Assembly: GCF_048771995.1 (NCBI RefSeq)
Contig: NC_133026.1
Location: 9,988,001-10,052,000, forward strand
Length of the DNA: 64,000 bases
DNA from: Taeniopygia guttata
Taxonomy: Eukaryota; Chordata; Aves; Passeriformes; Estrildidae
Direction: 5' to 3'
Shown here: piece after piece, positions 49,001 to 62,000 of the stretch
How the letters are laid out: each line of letters starts with the position of its first letter
How positions within the stretch are numbered: the stretch's first letter is position 1
The notes under the pieces: model-generated
What the model was told of the DNA's origin: nothing
The model's input: only the letters and a program-made list of their open reading frames with translations
Databases searched by the model: none
Program-made: the position numbers and the translations under genes

Positions 49001-52000
49001 TTTCGAATTACACTGCACATTTCTTGGAGGATAACTTTGGCCAACCCAAGGTAATTGGCTTAAAAAGGTATCAGTCTAATATCACCCAGAGAGTTTAATG
49101 ATCTGTTCTGGAGGGATACATCTTACCTGATTCTATCTCTGGAGTGAGAAATGTAAGTACCAACCAGCTACCGCAGGCTCAACACACACATTTATAGTAA
49201 GTACAGAGAAAAATAGGTCCAGCTTATCTGCCTCTGATGCCCAGCTGAACATGGAAGGAGTTATCTTCAGCTAGTGCCTATTTCTCTGTGATAACTGTGG
49301 AAGGCACTTTAAAAGTGTCTTTAGCTCAGAGACAAACATGCAGCTTTTAGACACCAAAACCAGGGCAGATGAATTTCACCTGAGTTTATCAAGCACCCAG
49401 TTGAAATTGGTTTTGCAGAGGAAAATTTAAGTCAGTGTCCAGATATATTTTTTAATTTGGGTTAGTAAGAGGAGAGCAAGCTGTCACTGTTCCTCAGGCA
49501 TCAGCAGCAGGTAATGCTGACAGAAATCACTCAGAATTAATGGTGCCTCCAGGGGAGGTAAAGCACAACAATTAACCATGGTACTGGGAGTGAACTGTAT
49601 TACCATTCTTGCTCAGTAAGTACAAGCTGTGCTTCTGCCTTTTCAGTGGGGATGGACAAAAAACCCCAGGTTTCCTGCCTTAAAGACTTTACAACTCAGT
49701 TTGGACCCTGATGCAACCAAAGGGAAAAAGGCAGTAAAGGAATAAAGAAAGGAGGTGCAGGGAATGGCTACATTTGTCTTGCAGCCTCTGCTCCCTCCCC
49801 TGATGCTGCTAGGGCTGAGTGAGAACTAGGATTAGGGATGACAGAAGTCCAAAGGATCTTTCATTGCATTGTTCTTTGGACTCTAAAGAGTGACCACAGC
49901 ACAGAGCAAGAGCATTTAATCCCATACTCCTCAGCAAAATGCAATGAAAGACAAAGCCATGAGAAGCTGTCTTGTTATGGGTGTTGTAAAGATGGAAAAC
50001 ACTGATCTAGATTTGTCACACTGTTCTGCACCTTTTACTGACATTTTTATATCTGTCCATGAAAAGACAGCTGAAAGTCAAACTGGTGATGATAGGGTTG
50101 ATGCTATAATTTTGCATAAAATTATTTGGAAATCAGAAATTTTCTGGGAGTAAAACCAAGTGAGCATAGTGCCCTCTGTGTCATTACTACCATGATGATG
50201 TTTGAACAAAGTATTATGAAGTTAAACTGTCTCGCAAAATAGTATTTAGATTATCTGCTTTTATATTATTTATAGAGGGATGAGGTTCTCCAAAGTCCTG
50301 TACTTTTCACTGGTTTGAAAGAAAAATATATACAGCACTTCTCTCTCCTGTGTGCCATTGTTTGCATGTCCACATTGTCCTTTACAAACTTAGTGGTACC
50401 TCTATGTCCTCCCACTGCAAAATTCTCATGTGGCATTTCACCCTACATGAAAAGTAGAATCAAGCCCAAATGCATCTGCACCCTGTTAAAGGAAACAATG
50501 ATGGTTTGTTGCAATATGAAATGTATTTTCTTATTAAGGCTTTTCTTTTTTATAACCCAGAAATAATTAAAATGCAGATTTTTTTCATGCTCACCTAATT
50601 AGAACAAAGACAGTTTTCTCTAAGATATAATGTATTATAAACACATATAATCGGTGATGCATCATGCAGAACAGACTGATGGAAATGATTGCCTGAAACA
50701 TCTATTTCTGAGCTATCATTCTGTCTGTGTGTAAACTCACTCACATAACCTCATTTGAGCACAAAGATGAGCACACTCGAATGCTTGTCACATGTGCCTT
50801 TCTACCCCAGAAATTAAAGGGAAAAAAGAACATCCTGCACGTCACATCTCAGGGAACTGAGCAGTCCCAATGCCACTGCGGACAAAGAATCCTAATGTGC
50901 ACAGATGTGTTTAATTTAGGTGTAAAAGCAGCTCCCAAAGCTCCAGTGGGTCTTCATATATTTGCAGTTAAGAGCTTGTGATAAGTTTCTCAAGAGATCC
51001 AGGAAAAATATTAAATTTTAGCAGTCTTTCCTCAGGCTAAAGTCTTTGGGAATATATTGAGTTTAAATACATGTGGAAGGGCACATCTTTAGACCTCATG
51101 GGAATGTTCTTGGTCAGCCTACTTCCATCCAGAATCTCATAGTTACTTTGCCAAACAGAAAACATTATGAATTATCTGGAAGTGATCAATAGCTCCTTTA
51201 AATTCAATTTCTGTAAGTAACAATTCTTTGAGTGATTGTTGTTTAACTCGAATGATACCTACTGGTGTCACATAATATTCACCAGGTTCTGCAGTAATCA
51301 TGTGAACCATGGGGCCCTTTCTATCTTTGGTCTGACAAAACTTTGTGTGACTCCATGGCAATCCCAGTAAAACAAATTGTGTTTGACTGATAAATAGCTG
51401 GATTAAATCAGACCGAGGATTGTAATACACTTAGACAGCTGCTGACAATATTCCCAGTACTGGTAATATTTTCAAGGATGTACAAATATGCCTGCCAAAA
51501 GATGCCCTTGCTGCTGTTCTTCCCTTTATCTGACAAGAGTAGGGACCTTGGATTCTGCTTGCTGGCTCCATAAAATCTGTTATCTGAAATATGAGGGCAA
51601 TATGGAGGTACTCATGCAAATGCATATTATTCCCACTTGTAATGTAGGGTGGACATACTTAAATGTTGACATGGGAAGAGAAACATCACTGGGTTTATTT
51701 CTTTTAAAGAGTGGAAATGTTATGTATATTTTTATAAGACTGTAAGTTCTCTGCCCTTTTTTTTTTTTTTTCTGACATGGCTACATAAGTGCCTTGGCAT
51801 TGTTAAAAATTCCTTCTTTATGCCTTTTATGGTAATTTTTAGTGATTCTGGCTAATTTTTTTTTCTGGAGTCACAGTCAGGACTAAATTTTAAATAATTT
51901 CAGATAGATATAGAACTGAATAAACCTAAAAGCATTTACATATTTTGTTAAATGTGAGTTGCAGCTTCACTGCAATATTCCTTGTGTTTTGCAGTAAAAC

Positions 52001-52442
52001 ATGTAGTTGATGGAGACAGATTTCAATGATAATACTGTAAAAATGGTATTTTCAATGTGTAATGAGCTATCTAAGGCTGTTTATCCTATGCCAGGCTGCT
52101 TTAGCAATAGAACATACCTCTACAGAAAATTCCTTCGTGAAAAATCACAGATCTCTGACTTTAAACAGAAGAAAACAACTGAGAACTACCATATTCAAAA
52201 GTAATATAGTAGTTTTCTCTGTATGGCCTGTAAAGGTAGCCATACACTCTGCACCCAAACATTAAACCAGGCACTTTTGAAAGTAATAACAGGATTGGAA
52301 TCAAACTCTGTAGAAAGTAACCTCTGAAATTTATACCATTAGCCTAGAAATACTACCTTTTTCCCTCTGTGTAAATCACGTTAATGATTTCTTGGATTAG
52401 CACACTGAACTCCCAGTGTGGTTAATTAGGTCTTCATTTTGT

Positions 52443-52890
52443 TTTATTTTTTATTTTCCATAATTAGAAAAGAATTTCCTAATCCTTAAGGCAATATTTC
52501 CTTAAGTATAAATAAAGTGTAAGAGATTTTCTTACTTCCCATCTTAACCCTTACATTTCCCAAAGAAATCTGCATTGAGGATACCCTGCATGGATCTTGT
52601 AGCCACTTTGGAAGGTAAAGGGACCTTTATGGAAAATGAATTTTTGAATTGTTACAGCTAATAAACTGCAAGAGAACATCAGAATTAATATGAATACCAT
52701 TTAAACAAAAGAAATTATCCATAGAGCAGGCTTCTCTGTTATTAATAGGTTGGCTGCACAAACCAATTCCCCAAATACCAACATGTAGAAAAGCAAAGCA
52801 CTAAACTGTACATGTTATAAAATACCACATCAAGCTTCTTAATGAATGATATATCCCACAGTTTTTCATTATTTGGGGGACCTAGCTCAT
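52443..52890 (-). promoter_or_regulatory. VIPR2: Candidate VIPR2 3' UTR with nearest poly(A) signals
   Basis: Downstream of the VIPR2 stop, the first clear AATAAA motifs on the minus strand are two close copies (plus-strand TTTATT at 52443-52448 and 52450-52455). A UTR of about 440 nt would be short for this gene, so further sites below 52.4 kb may be used. Confidence 0.25.
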
Positions 52891-53064
52891 TTATATCATG
52901 GTGGTCTCTGTCTGCATAAATGAGTGAGCTCTTGAATTCCTGTGGAGCTGGGAAACACTTTCTGATCCATTTCGGGAAATGGACGAGCTGTGGAGTCTGT
53001 AATCTCTGCCTGCTGTCTGCTTCCAGCACAAACTCCGCCACTTTCTTTTCAGCTCCCCCTGCAC
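52891..53064 (-). CDS. VIPR2: VIPR2 last coding exon: cytoplasmic tail (174 nt)
   Basis: Acceptor TTTTAG. Begins [16 protein letters not shown], is serine-rich in the middle ([13 protein letters not shown]) and ends [11 protein letters not shown] with TAA at 52891-52893. The serine/threonine-rich tail is where class B receptors are phosphorylated (family knowledge). Confidence 0.95.
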   Translation of the reverse strand: MQGELKRKWRSLCWKQTAGRDYRLHSSSISRNGSESVSQLHRNSRAHSFMQTETTMI

Positions 53065-56000
53065 CTAAAAGAAAATGCACAATATGAGCTGAAAATTTTC
53101 TTTTATGTGAGGAAATTTTCCATATCTGTTTGCTGTCACATGGGGATCTCTAGGAACAGAATCATTTTGGATTGGTACAAACTTTTAAAGATTATGTCGT
53201 TCTATCCACTTCCATGGGTAGGGACACATTCCACCAGACCAAGTTGCTTCAGAGCACCATCCAGCCTGGCCGTGGGATGGGGCTACCACAGCTTCTCTGG
53301 GCAACCTATTACAGTGTCTCCACCAGGCTTACAGAAAATATTTTTTCCTTCCTAAATCTACCACATATCAGTTGAAAAGTGTAAAGTGTCCTGACACTAC
53401 AGGCCCCGCTAAGAAATTTTTTTGCCATCTTCCTTATAATCCCCCGTTTACATACTATAAGGTGCTATAAATTCCTCCCAGATCCTTCTCCTTTCCAGGC
53501 TGAGCAATCCCTAATCCCTCAGCCTGTCTTCACAGGAGAGGTGTTCCAGCCTTCTGATAACTTTTGTGTCCTCCTCTGGACCTGCTCTAACAGGTCCATG
53601 TCTTGTACTGGTGACCATTCACCTCTCTTGAACTGCTGGCCATGCTTCTTTGAATGCTGAATAGAAGTTCAGCATTGAACTTTTTGGGCTACAAGCACAC
53701 ATTGCCAGCTCACAGTCCATTCTCCATCCCCAAGTCCTTCTCTGTTGGATGCTCTCAACCCCTCCAACCCTCAGTCAGCCCTGCACAGACCCAGGTGCAG
53801 GACCTTGAACTTGGCACTGTTGAACCTTTTGAGGTTCTTTCCCCTCTCTCCACAAGCCTGTCATGGTCCCTCTGGATGGCATCCCTTCCCTCTAGAGTAT
53901 CCAATCAATTTGGATACTCCCTCCAGAGTACCCAAGCAGTTTTACAAAGGTCACCTAACTGAGGCAAAGACTGCCTACACTGTGTGTGAAGAGGTGCCCT
54001 AAGGCCACTTTCAAAAATCGATTTTGTATCACTTGTACTGCAACATTAGGTTTTGGCACGGAGCTATTTATCTCATGTCCTTAAGACATAGAATCAAACG
54101 ATTAGCCCAAAATCAGGCATCTCATGAATATCAGAGACCAGAGCAGCACTCAGAAGAGCTGAATGTTGATTGTGCAGATGTCTTTTTCAGACACATTCCT
54201 TCTGTCAGACACTGCATAGAGGTGCTGAGCACTTCTGAAAATCTGTTGCTGTTCTGAGGTTTAGGTACTGACAGAACCTGACATTAGGAACTGACATTAC
54301 CCCTAAATACTTACTAAATGGTATTTCAAGTTCCAGATGAATTTTCAGGCCTGTTGCACCTCATTTGCACATTGCTTCTAGCAGAGCTAGATTAGATAAT
54401 GTTAAATAGCAGAAGACATTAACACCTCAGTTTGCAAGGAATAAGATTTTAAACAGCTCTTAAAGCTTCTCACCCAGCTACACTGATTTCTCCTGTTGTA
54501 TAAAAACTGTCAAAAATATATTCCACTAATAGGAATGCAGACATCTTCTAAAACAGTTTCATGTATCAGAGCAGAATTATAGAGGCACTCATACATTTAC
54601 TAAAACCAATATTTAACATTCTCAGCAGGAAAGATGAGACTTACTTCGCTGTTCAAAAAACAATACAGGACTGCAACAATCAACCCCTGGAAAGAGACAA
54701 CATTCCTTAGTTTGTTTGCAGCACTGATCTAGGTCAGTAAAACTTATTTTGAATAAAAACCTTAAAATTTACCTGAAAAGATCCCAAACACAACTCAAAG
54801 ATTATTTTATAATTGTTGGAACTGCGGTCAGGAAACAGAGCAAACACTGTGTAGTGAACTCCAAATAAAGGAATAAGCAGCAACGTGGATTTTGCAAGTC
54901 TCCTGGGTAAAGGAAAGAGACAAAGCTGAAATTTAATTATGAGCTCTTGCTTTACTGAGATGAATGTGTAATTTTAGGGTTACTCTGTACATTGCACATG
55001 CACATTTTGCAAACAATACCTAGGAAATGTAATTCAGAATCATCTCAACTAAGAGAACTTCATGAGCCTCAAATACTAAAACTTCATAGCTTTACTGATG
55101 GTATTAAGCATATGCCATTAAATAATTTTCAGTGTTGTCAATTACATAACAAAATTTAGCAGAAGACACTACTTACTGAAGTTAAGGAAACAGAACTTTA
55201 AATTACTAAGCAGAACTGCCCTGACAAACAGGTTGCGAAACTACTGGAATGATAAATTGTTACTTTTACCTTATGTGTAATTTATTTCACTCTAATAACA
55301 TCAGTTTTATATATTATGCAGGGCCAGATATGGATTGGCCAATTTTGGATGCCTGATAAAATTTGAGAAGTTATACGCTGAGCTCCATAATTCATCACTA
55401 TATTGATGAATATAACTTGATTCAACAATGAAAGGATGTTGCTGTGAATTCAACTATTTTAACAGAAAAGTTAAGGTATTTCAAGTAGTTTTATTTTTTC
55501 TGTGTCAGTCTTTATAGACTTGCTTTTTTCATAATGGTCCAGGAGCTGCATCTGTTTATGTGGAAATTTTAACTTCTGACAGCAAAGCTTCTCAAGAGTA
55601 GCAAACCCTTCACAACTAAAGATGATACCAAAAGCAGGAAAAATAGGGATTCCTTAGCAAAATAAATTAATTTACAACTGGAGGAGATGACATTGACAGC
55701 AAATTTCCTGCTTTCCCAAATGAAATGGAAAACTGATTTTATTTGACTTTAGCCTTGTCCACTGCAAAAGTAAAATTAAAAACAAAAAGAATGGAACCGG
55801 CCACAAGAATATTCAGAGGAAGGGAATAAAAATGGTGACTTGCATAAGCAGTATTCATTTTAGATTCATATTTCACTTTCACTCTATGATTGGCTTAGTA
55901 ATTTTTGTTTAGGTGATGCTACTTTCTCTATACTGCACTTATATTTTAGAAAAGGAAAGGGACAAACAAAACAGCCTTATGATTCTCTGCATTTTTGAAA

Positions 56001-59000
56001 ATGCATTTGCGGTTTTATAAATGAGCCTCTCAGATCTTTTAATTTGCTCTGTAGATGCAGTTTCTTGAGGAGGTTAATCTACTTTCCCATGGGTACTGGC
56101 TAAAGACCAGAAATGCAAACTTAATCAGACAATCAAATGCTAAAAGCAAAGAATTTACAGGGCTGAATAATGAAGGACAAGGTTGCTATTAATGTGACTA
56201 TTTCATATTATAAAGTGCTACAGTAAGCTGTGGAAAATGGTGGGACTGAAAGTAAGAGAATGCCTGATTTTCAAAAATTAAATAAATACCACATTTAAGT
56301 AAAGAAAACTTTATGTCACAAGAAGTAAACTTGAAGGGATTTCCTGCCTATAGGTTGGCCATTGTGCTACATAATAATGTGACAACTGCACAGTTTCATC
56401 TAGATTCAATAAGCTCTCCTACATGTTTAGATAATTGAATCAGCAAACTCAAAACAAGACCCTTGTAGCTCTGCAAAACAAATGTGCTTGTCAATCCAGT
56501 TGTGTTGACTTTTCTGTGGCATATCAGAATTTTTCACTTTTTGCATCAAACATGTCACATTGTCTACAAAACACATAAGGTCCTGCTTCTCTTGGCTTTA
56601 AGGATATTCTTTATTTCTGCATACCATGTTTTGTCAGCTATTATTCAGTATTTTTTAAATGAAGGGAAGGTGTTATCCAGGAGGACTTTCAAAGGCCACT
56701 CTCCTGGCTTTGAATTTTCAAAGTTTGAATTTTCAGTGTTCATGTGAGGTTTTGTCACTTAAGTACCACATTGACACCATGAATTGTCAGAGTCTGTGTC
56801 TGGGCTTCAAAATAAAACCTTCTACAACAGATTTTATTGCAGATTATTACTTATCCAGCAGCTCTTATAATAAAAAACAATAACAGCAGATATGGCAATG
56901 AAGAACAAAACCAATTATAGCAATGTATTTGAATTTTCCCCCAATATCTCTTGATTTGAAAGCTGTGGAAACAAGAGATATTTTAGAATTTGATGCTCAC
57001 ATCAAAACACAAAAGAGGAAAGTCTGAACAGAAATGAAGTTGTTCTAAGCCAGAAACCACTGTTCTCCTCTAATAAAATAAAGATGCTATTTTAAATCAG
57101 TATAAAATACTCTAATTCTAAAATTTTTGGTAAAAATCAAAATTTCAGCTCTTAAAATATATGTAAGTATTTTAGAAATTAAGAAGAAAAGGTTTTAGGG
57201 AGGCTGAAGGAAAATAATTTTAAAGGATTTTAAACATTTCTTGTGTCAAAATGAAACATTAATTTTTTTAAAAGGAAAATATTACTCTCCATATTTGTTG
57301 TATCAACATATTCATTCATGGATTAAACTCGAATTCAATAATAGCTTGTTGGTCTTTCTAAATTAAAAAATTTTTATTGAATTTAGTGTTTGATAGAAAA
57401 TGTATTTATCTCCATTTCAGCATAGTTGTATTTATTAAACAATATCTAAAAGTAGTTCTAAATTAAATGTAATTATAGAAACACAGTTGTTGGTTTTCAG
57501 CAGATGAAATCTTAAAGAGATTATTTTGGTTCTGTCTATAATATCTAAAAATATATGACTCACTTGTACTGTGACTGGTCATTTCCTCCAACATCTGGAG
57601 ATCTTAACTTCTGCAGTAAGATTCTTATGATGCTAATGAAAAGTATAAAATTCACCTGAAAAGAAAACAGATATAATGATGATTTCTGAACTGTCTGCTC
57701 AACCTGCAGCAAAAAATATTCTTGTCAAGTCAGAGAGGAGCCAAGTCAGTGTGGGAGTCACGCACCTCCCTCCAGACCGCCCCAGCTCTGCAGTGCCAAA
57801 CCTCTCGTGTTCTGCAGCACCACTTTTGCCTTGTCCAGCAACCACTGCAAGCCCACCACTGCTGCTCTGGCTGGCAAAAGTCTTTGAAAGCCCCAATTTT
57901 CAGAAGTGTCCTCCTTCCACTTCTTCAGCTGAGGACAGGTTTCCCAGCAGGATGGGACGCTGGATGTGGTTTTCTGCAATCAAGCCCTGTCCTAAATGGT
58001 CACGTGGATTCACAACTGGAAGCCCAGAGGCAGTTTTGACCCTCCCTTGCTCCTCACCTCAACTTTCAGTATTTTCTGTCTGAATTAGAGAATTAAAGAA
58101 AATTGTTTCTCAGCTGATCTGTCTACAACAAGCTGATTGTCTTGGATATTGATGCTGACGTTATGAATGAAGGAATCACAGAACAGCTGGGGTTCGAAGG
58201 GACCTCTGGAGATCATCTAGTCCATCTGAATCCCTGCAGCCTAATTCTCATGACAGCCCTCTAAGACAGAAGAGTAGCATTTCAGTTTTTATTTTACTTC
58301 GTATTTTATTTTTCAGAAAGGCACTTGCATAAAAAACCATTATGATCAGAACCTAATCAGTCTAGAAAATTGAAGTACAAAACTCAGTATATCCTAAGTC
58401 TCACTCCCTCTATTTTTTCAGCCTTGACTTTCAGCTTCCTCTGGTCACCATCCCTTCTGGGTTGGATTCTTTGGTGTGGTCTAGAAAACTGCACACTAAA
58501 TACAGCACATCCATGCTGAAGTAAGGGAACAGTTGGAATCCACACATTTATAGCTACAATGTGTGCTGAAAACTGCAACTCCAGCTACACAAACAGCTGC
58601 ATCAAATTGTACACAGAATAAGTTAATCTAGAGAAAAATTTGTATCACAGTGAAAATGAGAATTTTGTTGTTTTAAACTAACCCTATCCTAAAGCAGAAA
58701 ATCAGGAGGTGGGGTACCTAACCAGACAGTGCCTGTCTCACTGCTATAAATCTCTGTCTTCATGTATTGGTGGAATTCTTCTTTCTCCTAAAAATTTGGT
58801 TCCAAGCTTTTCAAGTTCAATTAGTTTCTGTGTCTTCTATAACATGGCCTATAGAATTTGGGATATTAATAAATAAACCCTGGTCATAGCACCTGCATGA
58901 TCCTTCTTTTTTAACATTTTGTTTGAAATGACAGGTGAAGGGTAGTGAAAGGAACAGACAGGGATGAAATAAAAATGTAGGAAAATTATATCTAATTAAA

Positions 59001-62000
59001 AAAAAAAAAAGAATAAAAAATAAATGTTAGAAAATATAGGCTTTTGCTGAACGTAACATACATTTTTTCAGGCAGATGATTACTTAGAGGCTTACCTATA
59101 AAAGTAACAGACAGAAACTGTTATTGCAGATTTTATCTGCAGACTTAATGCAGTTGAGTGCCCACAGCAGGGAATATTAACTTGCCATAGGCACTGGAGT
59201 CAGTATCACAGGACAAGGAGAGAACAGGGGTAACAGCACATTCATTTGGAACAGCTACATCCAACTGAGTAACTGAAGTGTGTACAGCATGAAGTGTGAA
59301 CGTCTGCCAAATGACTTCTCTCAAGCCAAAATTCCCAGGAGGAAATGCCAGGGAGGGTTCTGACACGCTGAATTGACTGAAGCCATTCCCACTGTGCACA
59401 ATGGTATCAGAACTTGCTCTCACAATGCTGTTGGACAGATCAAACTTTGCTGCCTGACCAAATATCCATTTGACTTCTCTGCCAAGGCCAAGATCCAGCT
59501 GCAGTTCAGGTCTGCCAATGTGCCCCGGGATAACTTCCACTTCCAGCTCTAGGACTGCTTTGGAGGAGCACATGGAGCCTTCTGGCACATGAAGCCCCAG
59601 AGAGCTGTTCAAACGGAGCATCCAGAGAACAGGGTTTCCTGTAAACACCAGGTGGTTTGTTTTGCTTTCATCTTCCAACATATGTTCTTAACTCTTGATT
59701 GTTCCCCATTCTCCGGCTCCTTTGAGGTCCAAGTATTCCCTTCCTGCTGTAGTTCTTCTGTATGCTCATTTCTTCATAACATAAAACTTCTTTGAGGCCT
59801 TACTTTATGTCATTTCACACATGTGGCCTACTCTTCTGTCTCTTCAAACTGCAGAATTCACTTTGATTGAGATGACAGGAATTTCCCCCCAAATGATTTT
59901 CAGGAAGCACAGATTGAAAGGCAAGCAAAAGCTTAACGCGAACTCCTGAAATCTTGTGTAATCTAATAATGTCCCAGATCTTCTGCCTCCAATTTTAAAA
60001 ATGAAGAAAGTATATCTAAAATACATTAATTTGCTCTCTGACTATTTTCAGAAATGGACATATAACCATAGTTTATCATGCCCAAAGGTAATTACACAAT
60101 CATTACAGTGAACAGGAATGTTATTACACTAGTCCAGTAATTCTAATGAGTTCCAAACAGGAAAAGCCCTTATGAAACATTCTCAAATGGTATTATTTTG
60201 CAAATACTTCATGTTCAAGATATATTTCAGTAGGCTACCAATTAAAGAAATATATACACAGACATAATTTTTTTTGACAAATATCAGATTCTCAATTGCA
60301 AGACTATCTATTTACACATAATCTCAAATCTGCAATTCATTGAGAAGTATAATTAGATTTTTCCCTTCCCCCAGGCTTATAAACAGGAAAGATATTAAAG
60401 AAAGAACAACACACAAATAAAAGCTACTGCTAATTTAATAGGAGGCAGATAAATTTTGAAGGCAACAAATTTTAATGGCCTTGGCATCTGTTTAACATTT
60501 CTCCTGCAGCACAATTTCTTTTCATTAAAGCAGAATTCTTGCCTATCTGTAACTAGCAGTAAAGAATAATGGCTACATGCACTGCACAATGCTGAACAGA
60601 TCTATAATTCATGCTTCAAATTTTACTTACTATAATAGAAATTAAAATTGGTATTCGTATAACCCACCAGGGACCACCATGTTCATTTGTATCCCAGCAG
60701 CTATTAAAAAAAAGAGAGAAAATCATGTTGACATTAATATCATCTGGCAAGCAAGACCTATGAGAAGTATTTCTTATAAACAAGTCAAAGCACACTAAAA
60801 TAATGCCTGCTCTAGCCTAGAATTTGGCATTCAATAATTTCCTGCTATCAATTTTATTCTTGTTTATATGCACACTTGGTTTCCCCACCAGGAGCACTGT
60901 ATTTAGGCGTGGAGCACTCAGCATAAGAAGGATGTAGCCCTGTTAGAACAGGTCCAGAGGTGATCACCCAAAGGTGATCAGTGGGCTGAAGTACCTCTCC
61001 TGCAAAGACAGGCTGAGAGTTCAGGTTGTTCAGCCATGGATAAATCATTGTGACCCTTCAGCACTGAAAGGGGGCTTATAAAAAAGAGAGAAGATGACAT
61101 TTTGCCAGGCATGTAGTGATAGGACAAGAGAGAATGGTTTAAAGATGAAAGAGAGATTTAGATGTGAGGAAGGAATTCTTTGCTCATAAAGTCACAGAAT
61201 CATTTAGGTTGGAAAAGACCTCTGAGATCTTTCAGTTCAAACGTTGACCAAGCACCACTAGACCGTGGCACTGAGTGCCACATCCAGCCATTTCTTGAAC
61301 ACCTCCAAGAAAGCTGACTCCACCACCCCTCTGGACAGCTCATTCCAATGCTTTACAACCCTTCCAGTGAAAAAATTCTTCCCAATATCCAAACTGAACC
61401 TCCCCTGCACAGCTTGAGGCCATTTCCTCTTGTCCTGTCAGTGGTTGCCTGGGAGAAGAGAATGACCCCCTCCTGGCTACAGCCTCTGTTCAGGCAGTTG
61501 TAGGGAGTGATAAGGTCTCTCCTGAGCCTCCTTTTCTTCAGGTGATCCTCACCAGACTTGTGCTCCAGAGCCTTCCCCAGCTCTGTTGCCCTTCTCTGGA
61601 TACACCCCAGCACCTCAGTGTCTTTCCTGTAGTGAGCAGCCCAGAACTGGACACACATCTCAGGGTGTGGCCTCAGAGAATCTGTGGATGTCCCATCCCT
61701 GGAAATGCTCAAGGCATTTGAGCATTTCCCAGCCCAGAAGGGGCTCTGAGTAACTTGAGTGTGGCATCACTGCCCATGGCAAGAAGGATTGGAACTGACC
61801 ATTCTTCAGGGTCTCTCCCAAACCAATCCATTCTATGATTGTATGAAATCAGCTAAAACATCAAGCACACCGGGCATTAAATATCCATTAGACATCATGG
61901 AGGATGCTGACCTTTGTGGGAACCAAGCTCTGTTTCATTTTGTGTTAAGGAAACTTCTCCAGTGTGCACTTAATGCTGACCTCTGGGTAGCTGGAAGATC

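Larger units (their letters stand above)
37735..52440. other. Intergenic / possible VIPR2 3' UTR side, no gene recognised
   Basis: About 15 kb, mostly AT-rich, with a GC-richer patch at about 45.6-47.0 kb around a CA microsatellite. No exon chain, RNA gene or recognisable retroelement seen apart from the repeats listed separately. The right end may include VIPR2 3' UTR. Confidence 0.5.

Noticed and set aside
51143-51430. 95-codon minus-strand frame with protein-like composition
   Set aside because: No family recognised, no splice context; the length is within chance for AT-rich DNA over 64 kb, and it may be VIPR2 3' UTR or intergenic.
52742-53080. 112-codon minus-strand frame over the VIPR2 tail exon
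   Set aside because: It is in the wrong frame; the in-phase tail reading, joined to the TM7 exon, ends at 52891.
53654-54002. Plus-strand frames of 102 and 85 codons
   Set aside because: They are antisense to a CR1 reverse-transcriptase end in a VIPR2 intron.
57676-58083. 135-codon plus-strand frame
   Set aside because: Pro/Ser-rich shadow of the opposite strand in a GC-rich block; the minus-strand reading has better codon use, though neither is proven.
61353-61712. 119-codon minus-strand frame
   Set aside because: It lies wholly in the nested CR1 elements; it is LINE 3' sequence, not a gene.
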